Positions 24,694-33,599 of a DNA stretch of 64,000 bases are shown one piece after another. Numbering within the stretch: the stretch's first letter is position 1; each line of letters begins with the position of its first letter. Source of the DNA: a bacterium. GTDB taxonomy: Bacteria > Planctomycetota > Planctomycetia > Pirellulales > Pirellulaceae. Below the pieces are notes generated by a model. It made no database searches, had not been told where the DNA came from, and was given only the letters and a program-made list of their open reading frames with translations. Location: contig JAUIGN010000034.1 in assembly GCA_030430075.1 (NCBI GenBank), forward strand, positions 1 to 64,000, in the 5' to 3' direction. The translations under genes and the position numbers were made by a program.

Positions 24694-26274
24694 TTATCCC
24701 ACGTCGGCCGTGGTCCACTGGCCGTCGACCAGTCTCCAGGTGCCGCCGGTCGGATTCTTGTCCTGCAGAAGGGCCGGCAGGCGTGCGGGGCGGACGTTGT
24801 CGTACGACTGCAGCATCGCGAACCGTACCAAGGCCGCCGGCATGCCGACCGCAGTAAAACCAGGATGCCCGGTGGAAGGATACGGCCCACCGTGGTTCAT
24901 CGCAGAACTGACTGCGACGCCGGTCGGCATCTTGTCATTGAGCAACCGGCCGACGCGTTGCCGCAGAGGATCGGCCACGGTGGCATAGTCGTCGTCGTCC
25001 TGGCCGGCAGTGTGGGAGTAGATGCATCCGGTCAGATTGCCTTCGAGATGACTCAGCAGCTGGGCTGCCTGGTGGATGTCGTCGGCGACGACGAACAGCG
25101 AGGCGTTACCGAACGCTTCCGTCTGGAGCGCGGCGGCGTTCGCCAGAAAGGTTTCGCCGCGCGTGCGCAACAGCGTGTTGGCTCGGCAATAACCCTGGCC
25201 CGTGCCGGCACCGCCGCCCACCACCAGCTCGGCACCTGCCTCTTGCAGGGCAGACAGGTTGCTTTCCAGGCTGGCAGCGACCGATTTGGAAAGGAGCGTC
25301 CCGACCGGTGCCTGTTCGAATCGTTCCCCGACCGCTTTGATGAATTGTTCGGTACGGTCGCCGGCCAGCAACACGACGATTCCGGGATTGGTGCAGAATT
25401 GGCCGGTGCCCATCAGGCAACTTCCGGCGAAGTCATCGGCGATGGCGTCGAGCCGCTCTTCGAGGGCGCCGGGCAGAATGACCACAGGATTCGTGCTGGA
25501 CAGCTCCAGGTAGATCGGCTTGCCGGCGGTATCGGCGGCCTGCTTCAGCTTGAGTCCGGCACCGCGGCTGCCCGTGTACCCGGTGGCACCGGTGCGAGGA
25601 TCGGCAACCAGCCGCTCACCGTCGTCGTGGCTGGTGCGATAGAGAAGTTGAACCGTCGCCGCCGGCATCTCCGTCGCCCGGCTGGCTGCCTGGGCCGCCT
25701 CGGCGAAAATGCGTGTGGTCCCGGGGTGGGAGGAGTTTGCTTTGGCGATCACCGGGTTTCCGGCCGCGATGGCGGCCGCAAAGTCGCCGCCGGAAATGCT
25801 GCCAAAGGCGAACGGAAAGTTGTTGGGGCCAAACACGCAGACCGGGCCGAGGGGGCCGAAGCAGGAGCGAATGCCGGCCTGGGTGTCGATGGTGGCTTGG
25901 GCCCAGGAGCCGCTGCGGGCGGCAGCGGCCCCCAGACGAAGCTGGTTGGTCGTCCGAGGCAGCTCGACATCCGCCAGCCGGGGCGCCTTGGGAAGTGCGG
26001 TCTCCGCGTGCGCCGTGGCGACCAGGTCGTCGGCCCGGCTTTCGATCCGAGCGGCATAGTCTTCCAGGAAGGCGGCGATCTGGGCGCCCGACTTCTGCCG
26101 CAATTGGGCGGCGGCGGTCACGGCCGCGGTGAGGGCCTCATCACAATCGGCCCACGTGCTAACGGGAAATTCGTCAGGCAACGCTTCTCGCGTGGCAGGG
26201 TTGTCGGCACGAAACGTACCACTCTGGTTAGCGTCTCGCCACTGGCCGGCGATCAGTACTTGCTGGACGGACAT
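24694..26274 (-). CDS. Aldehyde dehydrogenase, alpha-ketoglutarate semialdehyde dehydrogenase-like
   Basis: ATG 26274 (MSVQQVLIAGQWRDA) gives 526 residues, the size typical of the NADP-type KGSADH group. Conserved parts are the VFGPNNFPFAFG segment with the catalytic Asn, KANSSHPGTT (cofactor Lys), GSRGAG at the Rossmann turn, YLELSSTNP (general-base Glu) and GTGQFCTNPG (catalytic Cys). The long C-terminal region (HGGPYPSTGHPGFTAVGMP) is characteristic of this subgroup. The enzyme oxidises alpha-ketoglutarate semialdehyde to alpha-ketoglutarate. It sits 130 bp after an FAH-family dehydratase gene, the enzyme that would make this semialdehyde in oxidative pentose pathways. Confidence 0.88.
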   Translation of the reverse strand: MSVQQVLIAGQWRDANQSGTFRADNPATREALPDEFPVSTWADCDEALTAAVTAAAQLRQKSGAQIAAFLEDYAARIESRADDLVATAHAETALPKAPRLADVELPRTTNQLRLGAAAARSGSWAQATIDTQAGIRSCFGPLGPVCVFGPNNFPFAFGSISGGDFAAAIAAGNPVIAKANSSHPGTTRIFAEAAQAASRATEMPAATVQLLYRTSHDDGERLVADPRTGATGYTGSRGAGLKLKQAADTAGKPIYLELSSTNPVVILPGALEERLDAIADDFAGSCLMGTGQFCTNPGIVVLLAGDRTEQFIKAVGERFEQAPVGTLLSKSVAASLESNLSALQEAGAELVVGGGAGTGQGYCRANTLLRTRGETFLANAAALQTEAFGNASLFVVADDIHQAAQLLSHLEGNLTGCIYSHTAGQDDDDYATVADPLRQRVGRLLNDKMPTGVAVSSAMNHGGPYPSTGHPGFTAVGMPAALVRFAMLQSYDNVRPARLPALLQDKNPTGGTWRLVDGQWTTADVG

Positions 26275-26404
26275 GGGGTTCCTCGTTGTCTCTTCAGGTG
26301 GGTTGGTTCTGGTGGTGGATCGGTATTCTGCTTGATCGGATCGCGGATCGAATGACCGTGCGGCGGACGGGAATCGCCCTCGGGTTCGGATGGGCAGGCG
26401 TGCA

Positions 26405-27274
26405 TCAACCGGCCGGCGAACTACCCGCTTGCACGATCGGGTTGGAGAGGGTGCCGATGCCGTCGATACGGATATCGACAACGTCTCCAGCCTGCAGGGT
26501 AAAGTCGTTGTCGGGCACCACGCCCGTCCCGGTCATCAGCATCGCGCCGGTGGGAAACGAATTGTCACGTCCCAGCCAGCCGATCAGGTCTTCAAAGCCG
26601 CGGGCCATCTGATCGACACCGGTCTGACCTTCGAACACCGGCTTACCGGCTCGGCGGATCGTCAGCCCGATGCCGATCTTTTCGCGGGGCGGCATGGCGC
26701 TGGCCAGCGTGATCCAAGGGCCGACTCCGGCGCACTGATCGTAGACCTTGGCTTGCGGCAGGTAGAGCGGGTTGTCGCCTTCGATATCACGCGAGCTCAT
26801 ATCATTGCCGATAGTGTAGCCGACCAACTGCAAGTTCGAATTCATGACGAGCGTCAATTCGGGTTCGGGCACATTCCAGGTTGCGTCGGCCCGAATTCGC
26901 AAGGGTTGCCCGTTCCCCGCCACGCGGTGCGGCGTCGCTTTGAGAAACAGCTCGGGTCGCGGGGATTCGTAAACGCGGTCGTAACAGGAGGCGGCCGCTT
27001 CGGACTCTTCCATCCGGGCCGCCCGGCTCCGCCGATAGGTGACGCCTGCGGCCCAGATCTCTTGCTGGTCAACCGGCGGCAAGAGATCGACTTCGGAAAT
27101 CAGCACGGTCGTCTTCTGCGGGAGGGACGCCACCAGCGCATCAACGTCCTCGGACTCCAGGATTTCGAACAGCGAGCTGGGGCCGCCCGAAAGATCCAAC
27201 GGGGTGACGCTGCCGGCATCGACAATCGCAACCGTGGTGTCACCGTTGCTGAGGCGGATTCTTGCCAATTTCAT
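26405..27274 (-). CDS. FAH-family protein, probable 2-dehydro-3-deoxy-pentonate dehydratase
   Basis: ATG 27274 (MKLARIRLSNGD) overlaps the dipeptidase stop by 4 bp and gives 289 residues. Fumarylacetoacetate-hydrolase fold motifs are EIWAAGVTYRRSRAARMEES, LFLKATPHRV, PEPELTLVMN (metal-binding Glu residues), YTIGNDMSSRDIEGDN and TGTGVVPDNDFTLQAGDVV. The WAAGVTY-RSR-ARMEES block resembles 2-keto-3-deoxy-arabinonate dehydratases. With the KGSADH-like gene downstream this suggests conversion of a 2-keto-3-deoxy pentonate to alpha-ketoglutarate. The sugar (arabinose, xylose or another) is not determined, and other FAH-family activities remain possible. Confidence 0.82.
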   Translation of the reverse strand: MKLARIRLSNGDTTVAIVDAGSVTPLDLSGGPSSLFEILESEDVDALVASLPQKTTVLISEVDLLPPVDQQEIWAAGVTYRRSRAARMEESEAAASCYDRVYESPRPELFLKATPHRVAGNGQPLRIRADATWNVPEPELTLVMNSNLQLVGYTIGNDMSSRDIEGDNPLYLPQAKVYDQCAGVGPWITLASAMPPREKIGIGLTIRRAGKPVFEGQTGVDQMARGFEDLIGWLGRDNSFPTGAMLMTGTGVVPDNDFTLQAGDVVDIRIDGIGTLSNPIVQAGSSPAG

Positions 27275-28347
27275 CGCGGTTCGCTCCAAATCTCGTTCAA
27301 GCGGCGGATCCAATTGCCGTGCATAATAGCCTCCACATCCGCCTGGCTGTAGCCGCGGTCCGCCAGGATCGTTGTCAACCGCTGCAGGTCGGCGATCGAT
27401 TGCAAGTCCATCGGTGTCTGCTCCGTGCCGTACCCTCCGTCGAGATCCGACCCGATTCCCACGTGGCGCGTATTGCCGGCCAGTTGGCAGATATGGTCGA
27501 TGTGCTCCACAATCCGTTCGATCTTGAGGCCCGCATCCTGGGGCGTCGTGGTGCCGCGCTGCCAACCCGGATGCATCATCCAGGCGTCAAACACGGCGCC
27601 GATCACCGCGTCTCGCTCGATCAGCGCGGATAGTTGTTCGTCGCTGAACTGGCGTTGATCGGGGACCAGGGCCCGGCAGTTGTTGTGGCTGGCCCAGACC
27701 GGCCCGGTGAACAGGTCCAAGGCCTCCCAGAAGGCGTCGTCGGTGAGATGCGTGGCGTCCAGGATGATCCCCAGGCGATCCATCTCGACGACCAGTTCGC
27801 GGCCCAACGATGTCAGTCCTCCCTCGACTCCCGTTCCGGGAGCGTAGCGGCCGACCCCGTAGTGGGCTGGGCCCACGGCCCGCAAACCGTATGCGTACGC
27901 CCGCTCGAGATGCCCGATCGTGACCAGCGAATCCGCCCCTTCGAGACTCAAGATATAGCCGATCGGTGCGTCGGCAGGCGGTTCGTTCTGCCAGAGGCGA
28001 ACGTGCCGATTGAGACTCTCTGCGTCGGTGATCTGGACCATCTGGCCCGCCTCTTCCATGGCTCGGTACCAGGCGAGCTGTGCTTGGGTCATGGACCAGG
28101 CGATTTCCGGACTGTGCCAACCGGGCAACGGACTGTCGGGGGCCACGTAGCGGGCAATTTGCGTGGCCACGCAAATCCCGATCTGACCCTTGCGCATCTC
28201 ATCCAGGGTGCAAACTCCCAGGCCGCGATCGATCTTATCCGTCATCCCGGCTTCGCGTTGCTTGACGGCGTCCAGCGGTTGCGTGAGATCGCGGTTCCAT
28301 TCGATCGCGTTCATGGAAAGATCAAGGTGCGCGTCAAAAAGTAGCAT
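27271..28347 (-). CDS. Membrane dipeptidase family (peptidase M19)
   Basis: The 358-residue product has the M19 renal-dipeptidase arrangement: the metal-binding FDAHLDLSMNAIEWNRD at the N-terminus, a bridging Glu in ILSLEGADSL, AVGPAHYGVGRYAPGTG, LDATHLTDDAFWEALDLF, ASHNNCRALVPDQRQFSDEQ (His) and HVGIGSDLDGGYG with the Asp. M19 enzymes cleave dipeptides, including D-amino-acid dipeptides. There is no signal peptide, so it would act in the cytoplasm. It is the first gene of a likely operon with the FAH-family, aldehyde dehydrogenase and hydrolase genes. The link between a dipeptidase and pentose oxidation is not obvious. Confidence 0.9.
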   Translation of the reverse strand: MLLFDAHLDLSMNAIEWNRDLTQPLDAVKQREAGMTDKIDRGLGVCTLDEMRKGQIGICVATQIARYVAPDSPLPGWHSPEIAWSMTQAQLAWYRAMEEAGQMVQITDAESLNRHVRLWQNEPPADAPIGYILSLEGADSLVTIGHLERAYAYGLRAVGPAHYGVGRYAPGTGVEGGLTSLGRELVVEMDRLGIILDATHLTDDAFWEALDLFTGPVWASHNNCRALVPDQRQFSDEQLSALIERDAVIGAVFDAWMMHPGWQRGTTTPQDAGLKIERIVEHIDHICQLAGNTRHVGIGSDLDGGYGTEQTPMDLQSIADLQRLTTILADRGYSQADVEAIMHGNWIRRLNEIWSEPR

Positions 28348-28571
28348 CGGGTGAGTCCTCGGGAATAATTACAGCGTGACGAAGTTTGCCGCCGTGCTCG
28401 AACGACTGCCAGCGGGCGCCAGGCGATCAACGGAACGTCGAGTATCCGTGATTCTCGCGACCACAGTACACCGGCATCAAGTGGGCTGCCTGCAGATTGG
28501 CGCCGCCGTGCCAGCTTGCTTATGGGGCCAAAGTCGTTCATCTTGTGTCAAGTTCCAGCGAGGCAGGGCCC

Positions 28572-29387
28572 ATGAACCGACCTGATCCCCAGACTCCCGC
28601 CCATCATCACAACCGTCGCGCCTGGGATGCCCTGGTTCGGGAAAACCAGCGGTTCACTCGCCCGGCTCCGGACGAGGATTTCCTCGACCCGCTTGCTAAG
28701 ATGGACGGTGTCGGCTGGCTGGGTGGGGACATTCGAGGTCAGAATGTGCTTTGCCTGGCGTCCGGTGGCGGCAAGCACGGAGCCCTCTATGCGGCGGCCG
28801 GCGCGCGGGTGACGGTTGTCGATATCAGTCCCGCCATGCTGGAATTGGACCGCCAGGTTGCCGCCGAACGCAAACTGGACGTGCGGACCGTGGAAGCGTC
28901 GATGGATCACATGCCCATGTTTGCCGACGGAGAATTCGATCTGGTGGTGCATCCGGTCAGCACCTGCTATGTGCCGAAGATCGCCCCCGTCTATCAGGAG
29001 GTTGCTCGCGTTGTCCGCGATGCCGGCCTGTACATCAGCCAGCACAAGCAACCGGGCAGCCTCCAGGCGGACGTGACGCCTGCCAGGCGCGGGTACGAGC
29101 TGGTTGAACCGTACTTTCGTGAGGGCCCCCTGCCGGCTGTCGTCGGCAGCCAGCATCGCGAAGAGGGGACACTCGAATTCCTTCACCGCTGGGACGAGTT
29201 GTTGGGGCTGATGTGTCGAGCGGGCTTCGTGATCGAGGATCTTGTCGAGCCGAAGCATGGACGCGCGGATGCCGCCGTTGGCAGTTTCGCCCATCGCAGC
29301 CACTTCGTGCCGCCGTACGTTCGCGTGAAAGCCCGCAAGCGGGGCAGCGTTTCGCCGGGACGTCGAATCCAACTGATCGCACCCTGA
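28572..29387 (+). CDS. Class I SAM-dependent methyltransferase
   Basis: ATG 28572 (MNRPDPQTPAHHHNRRAW) has an AGGGCC-type purine run upstream and gives 271 residues. SAM-binding features are NVLCLASGGGKHGALYAAAG (motif I), RVTVVDISPAMLELDRQ (motif II acidic loop), TVEASMDHMPMFADGEFDLV and PVSTCYVPKIAPVYQEVARV. The N-terminal AWDALVRENQRFTRPA region is typical of a planctomycete/cyanobacterial group of uncharacterised methyltransferases. The substrate is unknown. It is divergent from the M19 gene across 224 bp, and the PQQ-repeat gene follows 40 bp downstream. Confidence 0.88.
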   Translation: MNRPDPQTPAHHHNRRAWDALVRENQRFTRPAPDEDFLDPLAKMDGVGWLGGDIRGQNVLCLASGGGKHGALYAAAGARVTVVDISPAMLELDRQVAAERKLDVRTVEASMDHMPMFADGEFDLVVHPVSTCYVPKIAPVYQEVARVVRDAGLYISQHKQPGSLQADVTPARRGYELVEPYFREGPLPAVVGSQHREEGTLEFLHRWDELLGLMCRAGFVIEDLVEPKHGRADAAVGSFAHRSHFVPPYVRVKARKRGSVSPGRRIQLIAP

Positions 29388-29427
29388 TTCCCATCTCATG
29401 CACTCCTTGGAAGCAAAGGAAGTTTCG

Positions 29428-30738
29428 ATGAAAGTCATACCCTCCCTGACTCTGGCCGTGGTGCTTGTCTGCGGCGCAGTCCAAGCCGACGACTGGCCCC
29501 AATGGATGGGTCCGCAGCGCGACAACGTGTGGCGCGAATCGGGCATCATGCAGAAGTTTCCGGCAGACGGTCCACGCGTGCTGTGGCGGTCGCCGGTTGC
29601 CGGCGGATACGCCGGACCCGCGGTCGCTGAAGGGCGAGTCTATGTGACCGACTACGTTACGACCGACGACGTGAAAGTCGACAACTTTGACCGGAAGAAA
29701 TTCTCCGGAACCGAACGCGTGCTCTGCCTCGAGGAACATTCGGGCAAACTGATCTGGAAGCACGAGTACCCGGTTCAGTATGGCATCTCTTATCCCGCCG
29801 GCCCCCGCTGCACACCCAATGTTCATCAGGGAAAGGTCTATACGCTGGGAGCCGAGGGACACCTCTTCTGCTTCGAAGCCGCGACGGGGAAAGTTGTCTG
29901 GTCGAAAGAGCTGCCGCGCGACTATCAGACCAAGACGGCCCTCTGGGGCTACGCCGGTCATCCGTTGATCGACGGCCAGAAGCTGATCTGTGTGGCCGGC
30001 GGCGAGGGTTCTCACGCCGTCGCCTTGAATAAGGACACGGGAGAAGAGCTGTGGCGTTGCCTCACCTCGCCCGAACAAGGGTACTCGCCGCCCAAAATTA
30101 TCCAGGCAGCCGGCGTTCGGCAGTTGATTCTGTTTCACCCCCGCGGGCTGGCCTCCGTCGACCCGGAAACGGGCCAGGAATACTGGTCAGTTGAGTACGA
30201 AGCTTCGAACGGCTCGGCGATCATGACGCCGATCCACGCGGACAACAACCTGGTCTATGTTGCCGGGTATTCGAATAAGAACATGCTGGTCGAATTGGCC
30301 ACCGACCGGCCGGCTGCCAAGATGGTTTGGCGCGACAAGCCGCGAACCGCCATCTCACCGGTCAACGTCCAGCCGTTCCTGGTGGATCGTACCGTCTACG
30401 GATTCGACCAGAGCGGCAAGCTGACCGCCATGGACCTGGCCACCGGTGATCGACTGTGGCAGACCAGCGAGCCGCTCGACGCCAAACGGGCCGTCGGCAG
30501 TGGGACCGCGTTCCTGGTCAAGAACGGGGACCGGTTCTGGATGTTCAACGAGCGGGGTGAGCTGTTGATCACCAAGCTCTCGCCGGAAGGCTATGAAGAG
30601 ATCGATCGCGCAAAAGTGATCGAGCCCACCAACCTGGCGTTCGGCCGTGACGTCGTCTGGAGCGCGCCGGCCTGGGCCAATCGGCATGCGTACATCCGCA
30701 ACGACAAGGAGTGCATCTGCGTCGACCTGGCCGAATGA
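29428..30738 (+). CDS. Exported PQQ-repeat beta-propeller protein
   Basis: ATG 29428 follows AAGGAAG and gives 436 residues. A signal peptide is clear (MKVIPSLTLAVVLVCGAVQA, then DDWPQWMGPQRDN). The mature protein is built from PQQ/WD-like blades, for example GPAVAEGRVYVTDY, VLCLEEHSGKLIWKHEY, LFCFEAATGKVVWSKEL, AVALNKDTGEELWRCL and LTAMDLATGDRLWQTS. The WPQWMGPQRDNVW opening is the hallmark of the large planctomycete family of secreted PQQ-like beta-propeller proteins. No quinoprotein dehydrogenase catalytic residues were recognised, so it may be a structural or assembly factor. Confidence 0.9.
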   Translation: MKVIPSLTLAVVLVCGAVQADDWPQWMGPQRDNVWRESGIMQKFPADGPRVLWRSPVAGGYAGPAVAEGRVYVTDYVTTDDVKVDNFDRKKFSGTERVLCLEEHSGKLIWKHEYPVQYGISYPAGPRCTPNVHQGKVYTLGAEGHLFCFEAATGKVVWSKELPRDYQTKTALWGYAGHPLIDGQKLICVAGGEGSHAVALNKDTGEELWRCLTSPEQGYSPPKIIQAAGVRQLILFHPRGLASVDPETGQEYWSVEYEASNGSAIMTPIHADNNLVYVAGYSNKNMLVELATDRPAAKMVWRDKPRTAISPVNVQPFLVDRTVYGFDQSGKLTAMDLATGDRLWQTSEPLDAKRAVGSGTAFLVKNGDRFWMFNERGELLITKLSPEGYEEIDRAKVIEPTNLAFGRDVVWSAPAWANRHAYIRNDKECICVDLAE

Positions 30739-30780
30739 GGGCCGGCCTGCGACGGTCGCCCAATCACGGCGATCCCGGAA

Positions 30781-30863
30781 AATTCATCTGCCCTTGGGCG
30801 TAAACCCCGGTTCCGTTGAGCAGAGAGCAAACCGGACGCGGACGCGTTCCGGCAGGGATACGG
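30781..30863 (+). repeat. R1 dispersed repeat, copy
   Basis: AATTCATCTGCCCTTGGGCG...CCCCGGTTCCGTTGAGCAG...CAAACCGGACGCGGACGCG and then TTCCGGCAGGG. Both hairpin regions are recognisable although the first is degenerate. It lies in a convergent intergenic region, before the R2 copy at 30911. Confidence 0.7.
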
Positions 30864-30910
30864 AGCGGTTTGGATCAATTGGCCACAAGCGCGACGGAAT
30901 TGCAGGAATT

Positions 30911-30927
30911 GTCATGCACAGCATGAC
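30911..30927 (-). repeat. R2 palindromic repeat, copy 4
   Basis: GTCATGCACAGCATGAC is identical to the copy at 21954. A second CATGACCTGCGGAAC fragment follows about 25 bp later, suggesting a decayed neighbouring copy. Confidence 0.75.
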
Positions 30928-30984
30928 CAACGGACTTGCGGAACCGCACGGCATGACCTGCGGAACGGGTGTTCCACCGTCTGG

Positions 30985-32304
30985 TCAGGTGGCGGGGCTT
31001 ACGGTCCGCCGGCCGATGGAATGGTACGTGAAGCCTTCTTCCTGCATTTGCTCCGGGTCGTAGAGGTTGCGCCCGTCAAAGACCAACGGGGTGTTCAGCC
31101 GGCGACGCATTTCGGGGAAATTGGGATGACGAAACTCGCTCCATTCCGTGCAGATGGCCAATGCGTCGGCCCCTTCCAGGGCATCGTTGGGTTGCGTTGC
31201 GTACTTGATTCGGCTGCCGTAGATGTCGCGAACATTGGCGGTTGCTTCGGGGTCGTGGACCTGCACCTGGGCGCCTTGCTCCAGCATGCGGTCGATCAGG
31301 ACCAGCGCGGGAGCTTCCCGGATATCGTCGGTCCGAGGTTTGAATGCCAGACCCCAGACGGCGATCGTCTTGCCTGACAATTGGCCGTCAAAGTGGGTTT
31401 CGATTTTCTCGATCAAGACGTGCTTCTGCCGATTGTTGACGTCGTCGACGGAATCCATGATCCGTGGTTCGACGCCCACATTCCGGGCGATGCTGGCCAG
31501 TGCCCGGACGTCCTTCGGAAAACAACTGCCGCCGTAGCCGCAACCGGGGAACAGGAATGCAAAGCCGATCCGCTGGTCGTGGCCGATCCCGCGGCGGACA
31601 TCGTTAATATCGCCGTTCATCTTTTCGCAGATGTTGGCCATCTCGTTGATAAAACTGATCTTGGTCGAGAGCAGCGCGTTGGCCACGTACTTGGTCAATT
31701 CGGCGCTTTCCGGAGACATCACCAGGAAGGGGTGTTCCGTCCGCAAAAAGGGCGCGTAGAGCTCGCGGAGCACTTCGGCGTTCTCCTTCGTGCGGACGCC
31801 GACCACCACGCGATCCGGATACATGAAATCGTTGATCGCCGCGCCTTCCTTGAGAAACTCGGGATTGCTGGCGACGTGGCACTCTCTGCCCGTCAACTCT
31901 TTGAGCCGCTGGTAGGCCATTTCGTTGGTGCCGACCGGCACCGTGCTCTTGATCACCACGATCGCCTCGTCGGGCAGATGCGGCGCGATCTGATCGACCA
32001 CAATCTTGAGCGCCGTGAGATCGGCCGATCCATCCTCGGATTGAGGTGTCCCGACGGCCAGGTAGACCAGGTCGGCCTGCTTGATCGAGTGCGGCAGGTT
32101 GGTCGTAAAATGCAGCCGCCCTTGCGCTACGCAACGGAGAACAAGCTCGCTCAAACCGGGCTCGTAAATCGGGATCTGCCCCTGATTCAACTGCTCGATC
32201 TTCTGTTCGTCGATGTCCACGCAGGTGACTTCATTACCGCTGTCCGCGAAGCAGGTTCCCGAGACGAGTCCGACGTATCCGGTTCCGACGACTGCAATTT
32301 TCAC
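30985..32304 (-). CDS. ugd: UDP-glucose 6-dehydrogenase
   Basis: This enzyme oxidises UDP-glucose twice with NAD to give UDP-glucuronate, a precursor of surface polysaccharides. The 439-residue product has the Rossmann start MKIAVVGTGYVGLVSG, AVGTPQSEDGSADL, STVPVGTNE, NPEFLKEGAAINDF and the catalytic-cysteine motif CGYGGSCFPKDVRAL, then WGLAFKPRTDDIREAPA. The start codon is GTG at 32304. It overlaps the stop of the upstream epimerase-family gene by 4 bp (GTGA), indicating translational coupling. Together the two form a nucleotide-sugar biosynthesis unit. Confidence 0.96.
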   Translation of the reverse strand: MKIAVVGTGYVGLVSGTCFADSGNEVTCVDIDEQKIEQLNQGQIPIYEPGLSELVLRCVAQGRLHFTTNLPHSIKQADLVYLAVGTPQSEDGSADLTALKIVVDQIAPHLPDEAIVVIKSTVPVGTNEMAYQRLKELTGRECHVASNPEFLKEGAAINDFMYPDRVVVGVRTKENAEVLRELYAPFLRTEHPFLVMSPESAELTKYVANALLSTKISFINEMANICEKMNGDINDVRRGIGHDQRIGFAFLFPGCGYGGSCFPKDVRALASIARNVGVEPRIMDSVDDVNNRQKHVLIEKIETHFDGQLSGKTIAVWGLAFKPRTDDIREAPALVLIDRMLEQGAQVQVHDPEATANVRDIYGSRIKYATQPNDALEGADALAICTEWSEFRHPNFPEMRRRLNTPLVFDGRNLYDPEQMQEEGFTYHSIGRRTVSPAT

Positions 32305-33251
32305 GGCGACTCACTCCTTTGTTGCCAATACTCGAGAAGATCCCTGAGCGTGGTCTTGATGTCGATCTGTGGTTTCCAGTGGGTATGCGACGTAATTCGC
32401 GTGATGTCGGCGATGGGATGCTGCCGCCGTCCGGGGTGGGTTTCTACGACTTCGCGGCGGCTGCCGAGAAGGGCGAAAAACTGCTCCAGCAAGTCACCGC
32501 TCCGGTGGCAAACGCCGCTGCCGACGTTGTAGACGGTTTGCGGCTTTCCGTCCACAACAAGTGCACGATACGCTCGCACGACATCCCGCACGTCCGAAAG
32601 GTCCAGGAAGGCGTCCCGGCAGAGGATCCGCAGCGGCCCCTGCCGGCCGGCCGTCAACTGGCTCGCCCAGTCGGGCAGGATCATCTGTGGCGACTGGCGA
32701 GGTCCGGAATGCTGAAACGCCCGGGCAATGACCGCATCCACTCGACCCGTTCGAGCGGCCGCGGCCACCAACCGCTCCGCTGCCAGCTTCGACTTGCCAT
32801 AACCGCGTAACGGACCCAGGGGCGCATCTTCCGCGACAACCGGCTGCTCGGGTTGGACCGGCGCATAAACGTAGCAGCTGCTGGCCAGCAGCAGTCGCGG
32901 CTGGTGAGGCATTGGCGTGATCAGATCCAGGACCGCAGCCGTTCCCTGCACATTGACCTGCCGGGCTTCGGCTGTCGGTTCGTCGGCTCCACACGCGCCG
33001 GGAACACTGATGGCCGCCAGGTGGTAGACGGCTTGCGGGGCGAATTCAATCACCTCGCGGCGATACGGTTCCGCCAATGGCCGGCGGATGTCCCAGGGGA
33101 TCATGGGGACGCGATCGGTCATGTCGGCGGCCACTTCGGCCGGCCAACTCCCGCTCCGCGAACATCCCATGACCGTGTCGCCGGCGGCCAGCAGATGCTC
33201 GGCCAGGTGCGTTCCCACGAATCCGCCGATCCCGCAAATCAATGCTCTCAC
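32301..33251 (-). CDS. NAD-dependent epimerase/dehydratase (GDP-deoxymannose-reductase-like)
   Basis: The start is GTG 33251 (VRALICGIGGFVGTH), which has GGGAG 6 nt upstream, giving 316 residues. The open frame upstream lacks Rossmann character. It is an extended short-chain dehydrogenase: GIGGFVGTHLAEHLL (NAD site), YHLAAISVPG, LLLASSCYVYA (Ser) and YGKSKLAAE (YxxxK). The R-AFQHSGPRQSPQ segment resembles GDP-6-deoxy-D-mannose reductases and related GDP-sugar enzymes. The exact reaction is uncertain; it could equally be another nucleotide-sugar 4-reductase or epimerase. It is the first gene of a pair with ugd. Confidence 0.85.
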   Translation of the reverse strand: MRALICGIGGFVGTHLAEHLLAAGDTVMGCSRSGSWPAEVAADMTDRVPMIPWDIRRPLAEPYRREVIEFAPQAVYHLAAISVPGACGADEPTAEARQVNVQGTAAVLDLITPMPHQPRLLLASSCYVYAPVQPEQPVVAEDAPLGPLRGYGKSKLAAERLVAAAARTGRVDAVIARAFQHSGPRQSPQMILPDWASQLTAGRQGPLRILCRDAFLDLSDVRDVVRAYRALVVDGKPQTVYNVGSGVCHRSGDLLEQFFALLGSRREVVETHPGRRQHPIADITRITSHTHWKPQIDIKTTLRDLLEYWQQRSESP

Positions 33252-33595
33252 GAGGGCTCCCTGGCAACGTGCGTCAGATCGGCAAGCCACATCGGGGCGG
33301 CCGGCGCCGGCAGACGCGATGTGGCTCGGCCGTGATCTTGAACGAACCACCATCGGTCAGCGAGACGCCAACGGCGACACGAATTCATCAAGCGATCCTT
33401 CGAGCGGCTGGCATGACTGGAATTGGAGAGCTCCGGTCCGTCAATTCGAAAGGGTTGGAGACCCGCGCGTAACGTTTGTGTTAACGAACCTTAGTTGGAC
33501 AGCGCCAAGTTCGAAGATTTCCACAACATGCTGAAGCTAGCACTTCGCTGCAGTCGCAACATATGGTGCTTTTTCGTGAACTTGGCGCTGTCCAA
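33252..33595. other. Intergenic region with an R3 fragment and the MITE-like element
   Basis: These 344 bases hold no gene. An R3 fragment (GGTTGGAGACCCGCGCGTAACG, in two parts GGTTGGAGACCCGCG and CGTAACG) lies at about 33453-33475. The inverted-repeat element follows at 33495-33595. The stretch 33252-33450 shows nothing recognisable. Confidence 0.6.
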
Positions 33596-33599
33596 TTAG
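33491..33599. mobile_element. MITE-like element, 18-bp perfect TIRs, TTAG target duplication
   Basis: TTGGACAGCGCCAAGTTC (33495-33512) and its exact reverse complement (33578-33595) bound a 65-bp interior, 101 bp in all. TTAG stands immediately outside both ends (33491-33494 and 33596-33599), as expected for a 4-bp target-site duplication. The right TTAG contains the gyrA stop codon (TAA on the minus strand). The interior has no gene. The 4-bp YTAR-type duplication is known for some IS5-family elements, so an IS5-like mobiliser is one possibility. Confidence 0.75.

Noticed and set aside
33495..33595. Intrinsic terminator of gyrA
   Set aside because: The arms are 18 bp with a 65-nt interior and no T-run, and the TTAG flanks suggest insertion. 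Termination as a secondary effect is still possible.
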